Assembly: GCA_021162685.1 (NCBI GenBank) | Contig: JAGGYF010000031.1 | Span: 1 to 42,807 of the forward strand | DNA from: Candidatus Iainarchaeum sp. | GTDB lineage: Archaea; B1Sed10-29; WALL01 | Length of the DNA: 42,807 nt | Direction of reading: 5' to 3' | Shown here: positions 18,338-25,995 of the stretch, in pieces | Numbering within the stretch: the first letter of the stretch is position 1 | Layout of the letters: each line of letters begins with the position of its first letter | The notes under the pieces: generated by a model | Told to the model about the DNA's origin: nothing | Database searches by the model: none | What the model saw: only the letters and a program-made list of their open reading frames with translations | Translations under genes and position numbers: made by a program

Positions 18338-19288
18338 CTAACCCAATATTCTTGATACAATTACTTCTGGCTCAAATGGCTCTATGTCATCATATTCCTG
18401 CCCAACCCCAATGTAGAGTATTGGTTTTCCTGTCTCTTTTGTTATAGATATTGCTCCTCCTCCCTTAACATCAACATCCATTTTTGTTAATATGATGCCA
18501 TCAATTCCAACTGCTTCATCAAACTGCTTCACACGCTCAACAAGAACATTTCCCGCAAGAGCTTCATCTACATAAATCTTAAGCGTTGGTTCTGCTACTC
18601 TGGCCACTTTCCTTAACTCTTCTATGAGGTTTTTGTTTGTCTCCTGTCTTCCTGCAGTATCAATAAGAACGCAGTCTATGCCTCTTGCTTTTGCGCTTTT
18701 TATGGCATCAAATGCAACTGCTGCAGGATCTGCCCCATAGCTATGCTTTACTAACTTAATACTCAATCTCTTGGCGTGCTCTTCCAGTTGCTCAATACTT
18801 GCTGCCCTAAATGTATCCGATGCTGCGAGTATGACAGAGAAGTTTTTATTCATTAAGAGGTGCGCAATCTTTGCTATTGTCGTTGTTTTGCCTGCTCCAT
18901 TTGGGCCAAGAAACATAATGACGCATGGTTTTGTTTTACTCACAACATCAACAATATCTATATGCTTTGGGGAGGAGAGGATATTTAGCAAAGTATCCTT
19001 AAATATGTTTTGTATTGTCTTCTCTATGTTCTCTCCCCTCTTGAATTTTGTCTTCATAAGTCTTGTTTTTATTTCCTCACATATTGCCTCTGCTGTATCC
19101 CTCGCAACATCTGATTCAAGAAGGGATATCTCTAAGTCCCACATGAATCTATCTATCTCTTCTTCAGATATAGTGAACTCCTTTGCTACCTTCTCTTTTA
19201 TTTTTGTTTTTACTGAAAGCTTTGCTGAGGTCTGCTTTGTTATCTTTTTTGTTATATCCTTTATCTTATCCTTGAGGAATTCAAACAT
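18338..19288 (-). CDS. ftsY: Signal recognition particle receptor FtsY
   Basis: FtsY is the membrane-associated GTPase partner of SRP54. From ATG 19288 the protein has 316 residues, starting MFEFLKDKIKD, a typical FtsY start. The NG domain shows GPNGAGKTTT at about 128-137, ASDTFRAASIEQLEEHAKRL, DTAGRQETN and LTKMDVDVKGGGAIS. The acidic A domain is minimal, as in many archaea. A TTG at 19300 would add four residues and overlap pfdA, so the ATG is preferred. Confidence 0.95.
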   Translation of the reverse strand: MFEFLKDKIKDITKKITKQTSAKLSVKTKIKEKVAKEFTISEEEIDRFMWDLEISLLESDVARDTAEAICEEIKTRLMKTKFKRGENIEKTIQNIFKDTLLNILSSPKHIDIVDVVSKTKPCVIMFLGPNGAGKTTTIAKIAHLLMNKNFSVILAASDTFRAASIEQLEEHAKRLSIKLVKHSYGADPAAVAFDAIKSAKARGIDCVLIDTAGRQETNKNLIEELRKVARVAEPTLKIYVDEALAGNVLVERVKQFDEAVGIDGIILTKMDVDVKGGGAISITKETGKPILYIGVGQEYDDIEPFEPEVIVSRILG

Positions 19289-19292
19289 GGAA

Positions 19293-19727
19293 TCAACCAA
19301 TCACAGGAACATTGCCTTCCTTCTCTCTGCTTCTTAGATATTCCTCAAGTTTCTGCCTTATCTTTGACGCCTCAGTACCTATTTTCTTTGCTGTCTGTTG
19401 GAGGTTTTCTATGGTTGCAACTAGTTGTTTTTCCCTTTCTTCAAGAAGAGATAGTACCTCAGATATATTTTTCTCAACAACAACATCAGAACCAACATTT
19501 ATAGGCACTTTGCTTTCTTTGCCTAATTTTGCTGGGAGGTATACCCCAACTCCAACTGGAATAAGACACTCTCTTTCCTCACTCGGAAGACTTGAAAGGG
19601 TATTCTTTGTCAAACGCAATTCGTTAAGTGTTGCTATGATTGTGTTTATCTGTCTTTCTATATCTGCTATCCTCGCTTCATCATACTGTAATCTTGCGGC
19701 TGCTTCTTCTGGACTTAGTTCTACCAT
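19293..19727 (-). CDS. pfdA: Prefoldin subunit alpha
   Basis: Prefoldin alpha is one of the two archaeal prefoldin subunits, a jellyfish-shaped hexameric holdase. The protein has two helical coiled-coil arms (about 5-50 and 90-135) around a beta segment containing CLIPVGVGVYLPAKL and VPINVGSDVVVEK, the standard pattern. I choose ATG 19727 (MVELSPEEAA) because GTGGTGA lies just upstream. GTG codons at 19739 and 19736 are in frame but would overlap the preceding stop. It is four bases from ftsY. Confidence 0.94.
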   Translation of the reverse strand: MVELSPEEAAARLQYDEARIADIERQINTIIATLNELRLTKNTLSSLPSEERECLIPVGVGVYLPAKLGKESKVPINVGSDVVVEKNISEVLSLLEEREKQLVATIENLQQTAKKIGTEASKIRQKLEEYLRSREKEGNVPVIG

Positions 19728-19728
19728 T

Positions 19729-19959
19729 TCATTCACCACTCAATTGTTTCACTAGAAGGCTTTTACTTTCCTCTGGTGGTATCTCCTTTACTTCCTTTAT
19801 CTTTATACTCCTCTGTTTCAGTTTATGTCTTGAACCAAGATTGGAAAAAACCCTGTGCAATGCTGTTGCTGCGTTTAAAGCCCTTACATCAATTGTAAAA
19901 TTATGATCCTTTCTATTTTGTCTGAATGTTCCTTTAACCCTAAATATCTTTGTTGTCAT
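19729..19959 (-). CDS. rplX: 50S ribosomal protein LX (L18a/L20a)
   Basis: The 76-residue product from ATG 19959 reads TTKIFRVKGTFRQ, then ALNAATALHRVFSNLGSRHKLKQRSIKIKEV, the archaeal LX (eL20 family) pattern. GGTGAT lies seven bases upstream of the ATG, which supports this start over an upstream in-frame one. In archaea this gene normally sits next to eif6 and prefoldin alpha, as it does here. Confidence 0.93.
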   Translation of the reverse strand: MTTKIFRVKGTFRQNRKDHNFTIDVRALNAATALHRVFSNLGSRHKLKQRSIKIKEVKEIPPEESKSLLVKQLSGE

Positions 19960-19963
19960 CACA

Positions 19964-20629
19964 TCACCTTCCAAAGAATAATGCTTCATCTATTCTCCCT
20001 ATTTCAAATGGAGTGGCCAGTGAACCGATAATTGCTCCATTTACGTTGGCGAGTATTCCACTCTTAACAAAAGGATTCCCATAATTTACAGAACCAATGT
20101 CACCTGGAACGCCAAATATCTTCTCTAATGCTTTTATCTCTTCCTTTGTAGTGTTCGGGTTTGCAAGAAATCCCTTGTTTGTTGCAATAACGCATGAACC
20201 ACAGGTATCTATCCCTGCTACTTTCATTTTTGTTATATCCACGCCTAATGCCTTCTCCATTGTCTTTATTGTTTTATCCGAGAATAGGGGACTGGCGACT
20301 GCGCCTGCATCATTACATGTTATCAGGTTTCCTATTGCTGTATAATCCTTTATAACCGCCACATTATCAAAATGCTCTGAGAGTAGCTCCTGCTCCTCCT
20401 TGTATATGCATTCTGGAACTACTATCCCATTATTGTTCATGCAGCAGAAAACACCAATGAGAGATGAGTTGTATATTGTTGTTTTCACTGGCTTAGTCTT
20501 CAACACCTCTCTCACAAGGGACTCAAATTCGCCACTCGCCTGATGAGGGAGTAATGTTATATTATCATTTGTAGAGGAGAACACCCCAACAAACGGGTTG
20601 CCTATTATATTCGCTTGCTCAAGATACAT
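19964..20629 (-). CDS. eif6: Translation initiation factor 6
   Basis: aIF6 binds the large ribosomal subunit and prevents early joining of the small subunit. The 221-residue protein starts MYLEQANIIGNPFVGVFS and shows repeated pentein-type modules, with GVFCCMNNNGIVVPE, ITCNDAGAVASPLFSD, CVIATNKGFLANPNTT and LANVNGAIIGSLATPFEI. ATG 20629 fits the family N terminus; an upstream frame start at 20650 would overlap rpl31e. Confidence 0.95.
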   Translation of the reverse strand: MYLEQANIIGNPFVGVFSSTNDNITLLPHQASGEFESLVREVLKTKPVKTTIYNSSLIGVFCCMNNNGIVVPECIYKEEQELLSEHFDNVAVIKDYTAIGNLITCNDAGAVASPLFSDKTIKTMEKALGVDITKMKVAGIDTCGSCVIATNKGFLANPNTTKEEIKALEKIFGVPGDIGSVNYGNPFVKSGILANVNGAIIGSLATPFEIGRIDEALFFGR

Positions 20630-20633
20630 AACA

Positions 20634-20978
20634 TCACGCAGGCTCGGCAATTGCTTTTTCCTCTTCCTCTAAAATCTTTATCTTTACCTTCCTTGGTGGG
20701 TTCTGTATACCACTCTTCCATATTAACCTGTTAAGTTGCTCAGAAATCAAAACATTCTCCTTCCTTGTGTGTTTTTTTAGGTATCTCTTTATTATTTGGA
20801 CTGCTGCCCTGGCTCTCTTTGTGCGAGGCTTCTCCCATGCATCTGACAGATTAACAGTATGGACTGTTTCCTTCATCTTCTTTGGTTTTGGTTTTTCCTC
20901 TATCTTTTTCTTCTTCTTTTGTTGTTCTTCCTTTGCCTTAACCTCTTCTTTTTTGCTTTCTTTCTCATCTGTCATCAT
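20634..20978 (-). CDS. rpl31e: 50S ribosomal protein L31e with long charged N-terminal extension
   Basis: The L31e domain covers about residues 35-114 (HTVNLSDAWEKPRTKRARAAVQ, then KENVLISEQLNRLIWKSG and PPRKVKIKI). It is preceded by about 35 residues rich in Lys and Glu (EEQQKKKKKIEEKPKPKKMK), which is unusual for archaeal L31e. Two ATGs lie in tandem (20978 and 20975) behind GAGGGG, and either could be used. It lies between rpl39e and eif6, a common archaeal order. Confidence 0.93.
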   Translation of the reverse strand: MMTDEKESKKEEVKAKEEQQKKKKKIEEKPKPKKMKETVHTVNLSDAWEKPRTKRARAAVQIIKRYLKKHTRKENVLISEQLNRLIWKSGIQNPPRKVKIKILEEEEKAIAEPA

Positions 20979-20986
20979 AATCCCCT

Positions 20987-21172
20987 CTACTCACTGTTTT
21001 TTAGTATTCTCCTTATCTTCTTACCCTTTTTCGTTCTTCTCCAGTGATGCTGTTTTGGGTTTACTGTCACGCTTCTATCTGTTTTCATCATCACCCAAAC
21101 AGGCACACGCTTGTTACTCTTTCTCATGCTTGTAAGCATTTCTTTAACCTTTTGGCTCTTTCTGCTTGGCAT
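20987..21172 (-). CDS. rpl39e: 50S ribosomal protein L39e
   Basis: The 61-residue basic protein contains NKRVPVWVMMKTDRSVTVNP and HHWRRTKKGKK, the L39e signature, and lines the exit tunnel of the ribosome. It is slightly longer than the usual 51 residues. The ATG at 21172 follows GTGAGGATT, which overlaps the pdcd5 stop. Confidence 0.95.
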   Translation of the reverse strand: MPSRKSQKVKEMLTSMRKSNKRVPVWVMMKTDRSVTVNPKQHHWRRTKKGKKIRRILKNSE

Positions 21173-21177
21173 AATCC

Positions 21178-21498
21178 TCACTTCCTTATGATTCTCGGTT
21201 CTCTCCTTCTACCTTGTATTTTATATAAAATTGTTTTGAGTTGATTATCATCTATTTTGGCTATTTGGCCAGATTGGTACAGGTATATAATCAAATTCTC
21301 AACCTGTGATGCAATTGTTGGGTTTGCTAATTTTAGATTTGTTAGTCTTGACCTTGCTTCTGTTGTAAGAACCCTTTTTAGTATCGCTTGTTTTTGTACC
21401 TCAATTGCTGCTGCCTTCTCCTCTGCTATCCTCTGCGCTTCCATTTGTTGTCTCAGAAACTGCATCTTCTTTTCCCTTATCTGCTCCAAATCACTCAT
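21178..21498 (-). CDS. PDCD5/TFAR19 family DNA-binding protein
   Basis: The 106-residue helical protein reads EQIREKKMQFLRQQMEAQ, then KQAILKRVLTTEARSRLTNLKLANP and QVENLIIYLYQSGQ, the PDCD5 family pattern. Archaeal members are compact helical proteins with reported DNA-binding ability; the cellular role is not settled. It overlaps rps19e by eight bases and is followed by rpl39e, the usual archaeal context. Confidence 0.93.
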   Translation of the reverse strand: MSDLEQIREKKMQFLRQQMEAQRIAEEKAAAIEVQKQAILKRVLTTEARSRLTNLKLANPTIASQVENLIIYLYQSGQIAKIDDNQLKTILYKIQGRRREPRIIRK

Positions 21499-22000
21499 CC
21501 TTCTCCTCCTTTTTCTCTGATTTTTTAGCTGATTTTTTTGATTTCTTTGTCTTCTTCTCTGGTTTCTTCTGCTTTTTCTCCTTTCTTGGTATACTCTCTG
21601 CCGCTATCTTATCAAGTAATGATTGTCCTTTGCTCGTTATAATTCTTCCACCTTTCTTGTGCTTCTCAACAAGTCCTGCCTTTTCCAAACTCTGAAGTGC
21701 TGTTCTTATAATCTTCCCACTGGCGTCAACGTGCTTCTCTGGCTTAACTCCTCTATTCTTTTTTCCACCATACCATTTCCTAAGCTTTTGAACACCAATT
21801 GGTCCTTGTATGTATATTTTTCTCAAAATGGATGCGCAACGCACATACCACCAATCTGGATTATCTGGTTTTCTTTCAGCATGGGCTCCTGTTTTTACCC
21901 ATTTTGTCCATTCTGGTGCCTTCATCTCAGGCATTTGCTTAAACTGTTCTGCTACTTTTTGTATAATAACCTGTGCTGGTACATCATTGATAGATGCCAT
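21491..22000 (-). CDS. rps19e: 30S ribosomal protein S19e with charged C-terminal tail
   Basis: Residues 1 to about 140 form the S19e winged-helix domain (VPAQVIIQKVAEQFK, PEWTKWVKTGAHAER, WWYVRCASILRKIYI, GPIGVQKLRKWYGG, GRIITSKGQSLLD). A further 30 residues are almost all Lys, Glu and Ser. GAGGTG precedes the ATG, and a TATA-like CCAATATAGG lies at 22024-22033. It is probably the first gene of the long minus-strand cluster. Confidence 0.95.
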   Translation of the reverse strand: MASINDVPAQVIIQKVAEQFKQMPEMKAPEWTKWVKTGAHAERKPDNPDWWYVRCASILRKIYIQGPIGVQKLRKWYGGKKNRGVKPEKHVDASGKIIRTALQSLEKAGLVEKHKKGGRIITSKGQSLLDKIAAESIPRKEKKQKKPEKKTKKSKKSAKKSEKKEEKDE

Positions 22001-22023
22001 TAATACACCTCTGCTTCCGCTAA

Positions 22024-22033
22024 CCTATATTGG
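22024..22033 (-). promoter_or_regulatory. TATA-like element upstream of rps19e
   Basis: On the minus strand CCAATATAGG lies about 28 bases before the rps19e ATG. A palindrome follows eight bases further upstream at 22041-22052. It would drive the rps19e to prepilin peptidase cluster. Confidence 0.4.
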
Positions 22034-22040
22034 ACTCTTA

Positions 22041-22052
22041 TGTGAGCTCACA
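22041..22052. promoter_or_regulatory. 12-bp perfect palindrome TGTGAGCTCACA upstream of rps19e promoter
   Basis: TGTGAGCTCACA reads the same on both strands and sits just upstream of the TATA-like element of rps19e, a position typical of archaeal activator sites. A second palindromic stretch, AGCCCTGGGCT, is at 22076-22086. No regulator is known from the sequence, and chance is possible. Confidence 0.4.
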
Positions 22053-22095
22053 AACAAACAACGCCGCTAGAAATGAGCCCTGGGCTGAGCTCTTC

Positions 22096-22446
22096 CTATT
22101 TTTCTGTTTTCTTCCTTTTTAAATGTTTGCTTTCTAGGTATAATCTTGATACATGGCCACATTCCTTGCAGGTTATAGTCATGTGTGGTTTTGGTCTGCT
22201 CTTCTTTCTTATGATTGCTGTTCTTCCTGGCTTTAAGTATATATAGCAGCCCTTACATATTCTTGCTTTCAGCTCCTTTGGAATCGTAACATTATACCTC
22301 CGCGACATGTATATTGCTAACCTACAATACCTCCTTGCCCTCTCCTTGTCTTTTTTTACCACACGAGATGCAAGCGAGATAAGTTGCTTTATGTGGTTTA
22401 ATGCTATCCTTTTTACCCATTTTGGCTTTTGCCTTCGTTTTCCCAT
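22096..22446 (-). CDS. rnp4: RNase P protein component 4 (Rpp21)
   Basis: The 116-residue basic protein has the Rpp21 plan: N-terminal helices (RIALNHIKQLISLASRVVKK, ARRYCRLAIYMSRRY), then a zinc ribbon with CKGCYIYLKPG and CKECGHV separated by a basic loop (RKKSRPKPHM). It is a protein subunit of archaeal RNase P, which matures tRNA 5' ends. It lies upstream of rps19e on the same strand, separated by 95 bases with their own promoter-like signals. Confidence 0.94.
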   Translation of the reverse strand: MGKRRQKPKWVKRIALNHIKQLISLASRVVKKDKERARRYCRLAIYMSRRYNVTIPKELKARICKGCYIYLKPGRTAIIRKKSRPKPHMTITCKECGHVSRLYLESKHLKRKKTEK

Positions 22447-22506
22447 GTTTCACATAACACACTAAATATATAAAAATAAGATGCTATTATATGAAGCGGT
22501 GTTTGC

Positions 22507-22788
22507 TTGAAAAGGAAGAGCGATATAATAAATCTTGCAAAACTAACTGCAATCCAGATTGGTGTTTTCATCATATTTGAGGTCATTGTGTTCTTGCTCA
22601 TTGCTATTGGAGTTGTGCCAGCCTCATTGATGCTCACAACAATGGGCGTGCTAACATTAAGGATAAGTACTGTTTATCTTGTTCTCGCTGGCCTTGTGAT
22701 TGTGCTCGTATCTGCGTTTTGGCTTGCTATTCTTGTTCATTACAATATTGTTGAAGTGAAAGACATTGACTTGGGGTTTAGATGGTAA
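22507..22788 (+). CDS. Small two-segment membrane protein
   Basis: I do not recognise this 93-residue protein. It has a basic N-terminal segment (KRKSDIINLAKL) and two long hydrophobic stretches (about 15-45 and 52-80). The start is TTG at 22507 behind GCGGTG. It overlaps the following pseudogene by seven bases, and AT-rich promoter-like sequence lies between it and the divergent rnp4. Confidence 0.6.
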   Translation: MKRKSDIINLAKLTAIQIGVFIIFEVIVFLLIAIGVVPASLMLTTMGVLTLRISTVYLVLAGLVIVLVSAFWLAILVHYNIVEVKDIDLGFRW

Positions 22789-23550
22789 GTATTGTTATCT
22801 ATGACCTTAAAGGAAGAACTGTAAGCGAATGGTTTGTAAAAGAGCTTGAAAATTTTGTTATTATCACAAAGATATTTGATCACTTCAAACCAGAAGTGTT
22901 CCAAAAAGCAAAAAGATTATATCACAGAGGCTGTTGCAGAGCTTGCGATTTCAGCCATGCTAAATATCATGAGAAGAACCTATGAAGCAATGAGGCAGTG
23001 TGATGAGGGTGATTATGATTTTAGAAAATTGCTGAGCAATGAGTTGAATGGTAAAACACTTGGCATCATAGGATATGGAAGGATTGGTAAAAGGGTCGCT
23101 GAACTAGCAAAATGTTTTGGGATGAGGGTTGAGTACTATTCTAGGTCTAGTAAAACCATGGAACTGGATGAACTAATTAGAACATGTGACGTGATTTCTG
23201 TTCATTGCCCCCTTACAAAGGAGACTGTTAATCTTTTGGACGAAAATAGAATTAAAAAAATGAAAAGTGGGACTGTTTTAATAAATACATCAAGAGCAGA
23301 GATATGCGATATGGAAGTAATCATTGAGATGGCCAGCAAAGGTAGGATAAGGGCCTATTTTGATGAAATTATTGACAAGGAAGTAAGGGAGAGATGTAGA
23401 AAAAACAAAAACATATTCTTAACTCCTGATTATGGATGGTGGACAGAAGAGGCACAGGAAAGGTTGGAAAAGGAGACAATAGAGAACGTAAAGGCCTGGC
23501 TTAATGGTAAGCCAAAGAATGTTGTAGTAGGTCAGGGGGCTTCGAACTAA
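22782..23550 (+). pseudogene. Decayed D-2-hydroxyacid dehydrogenase gene (frameshift plus internal deletion)
   Basis: Two overlapping frames together resemble a D-isomer-specific 2-hydroxyacid dehydrogenase. The first starts at ATG 22782 (VSIVIYDLKGRTVSEWFVK) and the second continues with DYITEAVAELAISAML, the NAD site GIIGYGRIGKRVAE and VHCPLTKETVNLL. They join if one A is skipped in the A5 run at 22910-22914. Only about 44 residues precede TEAVAEL instead of roughly 95-100, so some 50 residues are missing. The usual TPH catalytic histidine is replaced (LTPDYGWWTEEA), while the arginine in TSRAE is kept. Loss of function is likely; a neofunctional short protein starting inside is less likely. 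Confidence 0.7.
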
Positions 23551-23576
23551 TTATCAAAAGATTTATAAGAAGGGAA

Positions 23577-23635
23577 AGGGTGGGCTTCCCAGGGTAGCCA
23601 GGGGAAACCGTAGGTGTCCCCTAGGGACGCTGTAG
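23577..23635. other. GC-rich intergenic segment with hairpin potential
   Basis: A GC-rich block stands out against AT-rich flanks between the pseudogene and tRNA-Val. AGGGGA (about 23599-23604) can pair with TCCCCT (about 23616-23621), extended outward by TCCC/GGGA. A plus-strand TATA-like ATTTATAAG at about 23567-23575 lies some 25 bases before the hairpin. It could be a small RNA gene, a processed tail of the tRNA-Val transcript, or a remnant; I cannot tell which. Confidence 0.35.
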
Positions 23636-23708
23636 TGGGCTTGGGCGGGTTCGAACCGCCGATCTCTGCCTTGTAAGGGCAGCGTCATAACCACTAGACC
23701 ACAAGCCC
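23636..23708 (-). tRNA. tRNA-Val (anticodon TAC)
   Basis: The 73-base minus-strand sequence folds as a full cloverleaf. Acceptor GGGCTTG pairs with CAAGCCC, the anticodon stem CTGCC/GGCAG encloses loop CTTACAA with anticodon TAC, and the T stem GGCGG/CCGCC encloses TTCGAAC. The discriminator base is A and no CCA is encoded. No intron is present. A TATA-like run (ATATATAAAAAG, about 23733-23745) lies 25-30 bases upstream. Confidence 0.96.
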
Positions 23709-23763
23709 GCGCTCTTTATTTTGGGCATATATCTTTTTATATATTGAGGTGGTATGTGTAAAC

Positions 23764-24108
23764 ATGCACAGAATTGTATTATTGAAGATTGGTGGGAAAA
23801 GGTTGCAGCTAATAAAGATTGTTGGTGCGCTAATTGTTTGCGCTGCTTCCTTGGGTGTCCTTGATTCTATAGCTACGCTCTTTAGGATAATAAAACAGGT
23901 TGAGATTGCTAAGACCAGCGAACAAATTGCGTTATCTGTATTTGGGCTGCCACCAACAGCACTAACAAGTGATGTGGTCATGGGATTTTTTATGCTCCCA
24001 ACAGCGATATTTATGCTTTGGCTTGCTGTTTTTGTAATAGGGGCAATGGTATACAGAAGTGGTGGCGTTATCCTCCCAGTAGAGGAAAATGTTGAGATCT
24101 CAAAGTGA
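23764..24108 (+). CDS. Small membrane protein of unknown function
   Basis: From ATG 23764 the product has 114 residues, with hydrophobic segments at about 17-40 and 72-95 and short hydrophilic ends. I do not recognise the family. GAGGTGG at 23746-23752 could serve as ribosome binding site, but a TATA-like run overlapping 23733-23745 would put transcription start at the ATG, so the start is uncertain. A GTG at 23749 is in frame. Its end overlaps the convergent dnaG by nine bases. Confidence 0.6.
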   Translation: MHRIVLLKIGGKRLQLIKIVGALIVCAASLGVLDSIATLFRIIKQVEIAKTSEQIALSVFGLPPTALTSDVVMGFFMLPTAIFMLWLAVFVIGAMVYRSGGVILPVEENVEISK

Positions 24109-25326
24109 TGCGCCAACCACTATTGTTTTTACCTTCTTTGGTTTTGATATCTTTGCTTGCTTCAAGCCGACAAGCTTTGCTATTCCTTTTGAGTCCGCGA
24201 GTTCAACAAGCCTCTGTGTTATTATTCCATCAAACACAACTGCGTATATGCCCTTTGTATTCTTTATGGCATCTATCATTTCCGCAACTGGAACCTCTGC
24301 TATTACCTCATTGTTTTTGTTCACTAGTGCTGCCATCATACTTCCTTTTAATCCATCGTATATGTGCAATAGCCTCTCATCTTCTGGTTTTATGATGTGT
24401 CTATACTTTTCTCTTCTCCTTGTTGCAGTTCTCTGTGTCTGCCTCCTCTTTCTAAATTCAGGTCTCCTTGTCTGCTTTTTGATAGGTATCCTCAATGAAC
24501 TAACTTGTTTTAAGAACCTGTCCACTGGCATCTTATTACGTAGACATTTTATAATCTCCTTTTTCGTTAGCTCTTCCACCTCTTTTCCGTCTGGCGCTTT
24601 TGCAACATAATCTACTGCTCCTTCATAAACTAGCTGAGCAACGACCATGTCTCCTCCTCTATCCCCATCAACAAATGCTGTTACCTGTTTTTTCTTTGCC
24701 AATTCCACAACTGTTCGCGGTATCTTTTGTCCACTTAGTGCTATAACGTTTTTTATACCATAACTCAGAAGATTTAAAACATCTGCTCTTCCTTCAACAA
24801 CTATAATCTCCTCTGATGTATCTATATCTGGCCCTGCAGCCAACTTTTCCCTGCCATACTCTTGAAGCTCTGCCATCTTTGCCTCTGCTCTTACCTTTTC
24901 TGATATCTCCTTGCTTTCTGGGATTGTCTCTTCCATTTTCTCCAAAAGTTCTTTTGCTCTCTGGACTACAAACTGTCTCTTCGTTGAACGGGTGTCCTCT
25001 ATCTTCTCCACTGTTATCTTTGCTGTACACGGTCCTACTCTATCAACTGTTTCAAGTGCTGCTGCAATGATGGATGTCTCTGCCCTATCAAGAGAACTTG
25101 GGACAATGATGTGACCTATTGTTTTGCCACTCTTTGTCTCAACTGTTACCTCTATTCTTCCTATTCTGCCAGATTTCTGAAGTTCTCTTAGGTCAAGATC
25201 CTCTCCTAAAAGTCCCTCTGTTTGGCCAAAGATTGCTCCAACAATATCTGGCTTCTCCACAATGCCATCAATCTCTACTTTTCCTTTTATAACATACTTT
25301 ACTGTATCAATATACGTCTTGCCCAT
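24100..25326 (-). CDS. dnaG: Archaeal DnaG-like primase (Toprim domain)
   Basis: The 408-residue protein has the archaeal DnaG N-terminal part (KYVIKGKVEIDGIVEKPDIVGAIFGQTEGLLG), a Toprim domain with IIVVEGRADVLNLL near residue 172 and AFVDGDRGGDM near 217, and a basic stretch (RRPEFRKRRQTQRTATRRR) before a C-terminal domain. Archaeal DnaG has been linked both to primer synthesis and to exosome-mediated RNA turnover. It is the last gene of a set with UPF0292 and UPF0235, twelve bases after the former. Confidence 0.95.
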   Translation of the reverse strand: MGKTYIDTVKYVIKGKVEIDGIVEKPDIVGAIFGQTEGLLGEDLDLRELQKSGRIGRIEVTVETKSGKTIGHIIVPSSLDRAETSIIAAALETVDRVGPCTAKITVEKIEDTRSTKRQFVVQRAKELLEKMEETIPESKEISEKVRAEAKMAELQEYGREKLAAGPDIDTSEEIIVVEGRADVLNLLSYGIKNVIALSGQKIPRTVVELAKKKQVTAFVDGDRGGDMVVAQLVYEGAVDYVAKAPDGKEVEELTKKEIIKCLRNKMPVDRFLKQVSSLRIPIKKQTRRPEFRKRRQTQRTATRRREKYRHIIKPEDERLLHIYDGLKGSMMAALVNKNNEVIAEVPVAEMIDAIKNTKGIYAVVFDGIITQRLVELADSKGIAKLVGLKQAKISKPKKVKTIVVGASL

Positions 25327-25338
25327 AAATATCTCCTC

Positions 25339-25719
25339 CTATTCTTCTCTTATTTCTTCTATGATTTTGGGCAAGTCCTCGAATTGCACAACTCCAACCA
25401 GCTTGTTTAATTTTTCTCTATATGAGAGATCTGGTTGGATAGCCTCATTCAAGAAAAAGTTCTTGAGTTTTTCAGCAGCTTTATTTCCAAACGGGTCAAG
25501 ATCTGTTAGGATTATTGCTTTCTTCACGCCCTTCTGTGAAAGTGCCTGTGTGAGTTCACTGAGGGTTGTCTTGGAGAGTGTCATAATCTCACCATGCAAC
25601 CCTAGTCTGCTCAACGCTTTTTTGTCATTTATACCTTCAACGATAATCGGAACGCCCTGCAATAGTTCGTATTGCAGGTCATCCAATATCCTATCTATTT
25701 TGTCTCCCTTTGTCATCAT
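25339..25719 (-). CDS. UPF0292 family Toprim-domain protein
   Basis: The 126-residue protein is a stand-alone Toprim domain with PIIVEGINDKKALSRLG (catalytic Glu) and AIILTDLDPFGNKAAEKL (the DxD motif). This fits UPF0292, an archaeal family related to the RNase M5/primase Toprim fold whose substrate is unknown. The ATG overlaps the UPF0235 stop (ATGATGA), and dnaG follows after twelve bases, which hints at a nucleic-acid role. Confidence 0.88.
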   Translation of the reverse strand: MMTKGDKIDRILDDLQYELLQGVPIIVEGINDKKALSRLGLHGEIMTLSKTTLSELTQALSQKGVKKAIILTDLDPFGNKAAEKLKNFFLNEAIQPDLSYREKLNKLVGVVQFEDLPKIIEEIREE

Positions 25720-25994
25720 ATCCTTAATTTGTTTTTTATTTCATCTATTGTTAGGCCTTCAACAAGAATCCTCTTCTTGTTTGAACCAAGGCCAGATATG
25801 ATCTTGACTTCAGTATCAAGAACCTTTCTCAAATGGGCTAGCAATTCTCGGTTTGCCTTGCCCTTTTTTGGTTCACTCACCACCTTTATTTTTAGTTCTT
25901 TTGTCCACTCATCCACACCAACAATGCTGAATGCATCTGCGTTTGTGATGACGTGGACATCAATAACTACCCCAAAAGGGGTCTGAGTAAACAT
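25716..25994 (-). CDS. UPF0235 (DUF167, YggU) family protein
   Basis: The 92-residue protein has VVIDVHVITNADAFSIVGV, then EPKKGKANRELLAHLRKVL and IISGLGSNKKRILVEGL, the DUF167 pattern. The function is unknown. It is first in the UPF0235-UPF0292-dnaG set. Its ribosome binding site GGTGAT (26000-26005, minus strand) lies within a small hairpin next to the H/ACA RNA. Confidence 0.9.
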   Translation of the reverse strand: MFTQTPFGVVIDVHVITNADAFSIVGVDEWTKELKIKVVSEPKKGKANRELLAHLRKVLDTEVKIISGLGSNKKRILVEGLTIDEIKNKLRI

Positions 25995-25995
25995 A

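Noticed and set aside
22096-22446. Ribosomal zinc-ribbon protein instead of Rpp21
   Set aside because: The long N-terminal helices with a C-terminal ribbon and the basic loop fit RNase P component 4.
22903-22915. Programmed frameshift in the dehydrogenase gene
   Set aside because: The A5 runs could slip, but the missing 50 residues and lost histidine point to decay instead.
24089-24610. 173-residue plus-strand hydrophobic reading frame
   Set aside because: It is the antisense shadow of dnaG, which has clear Toprim motifs.
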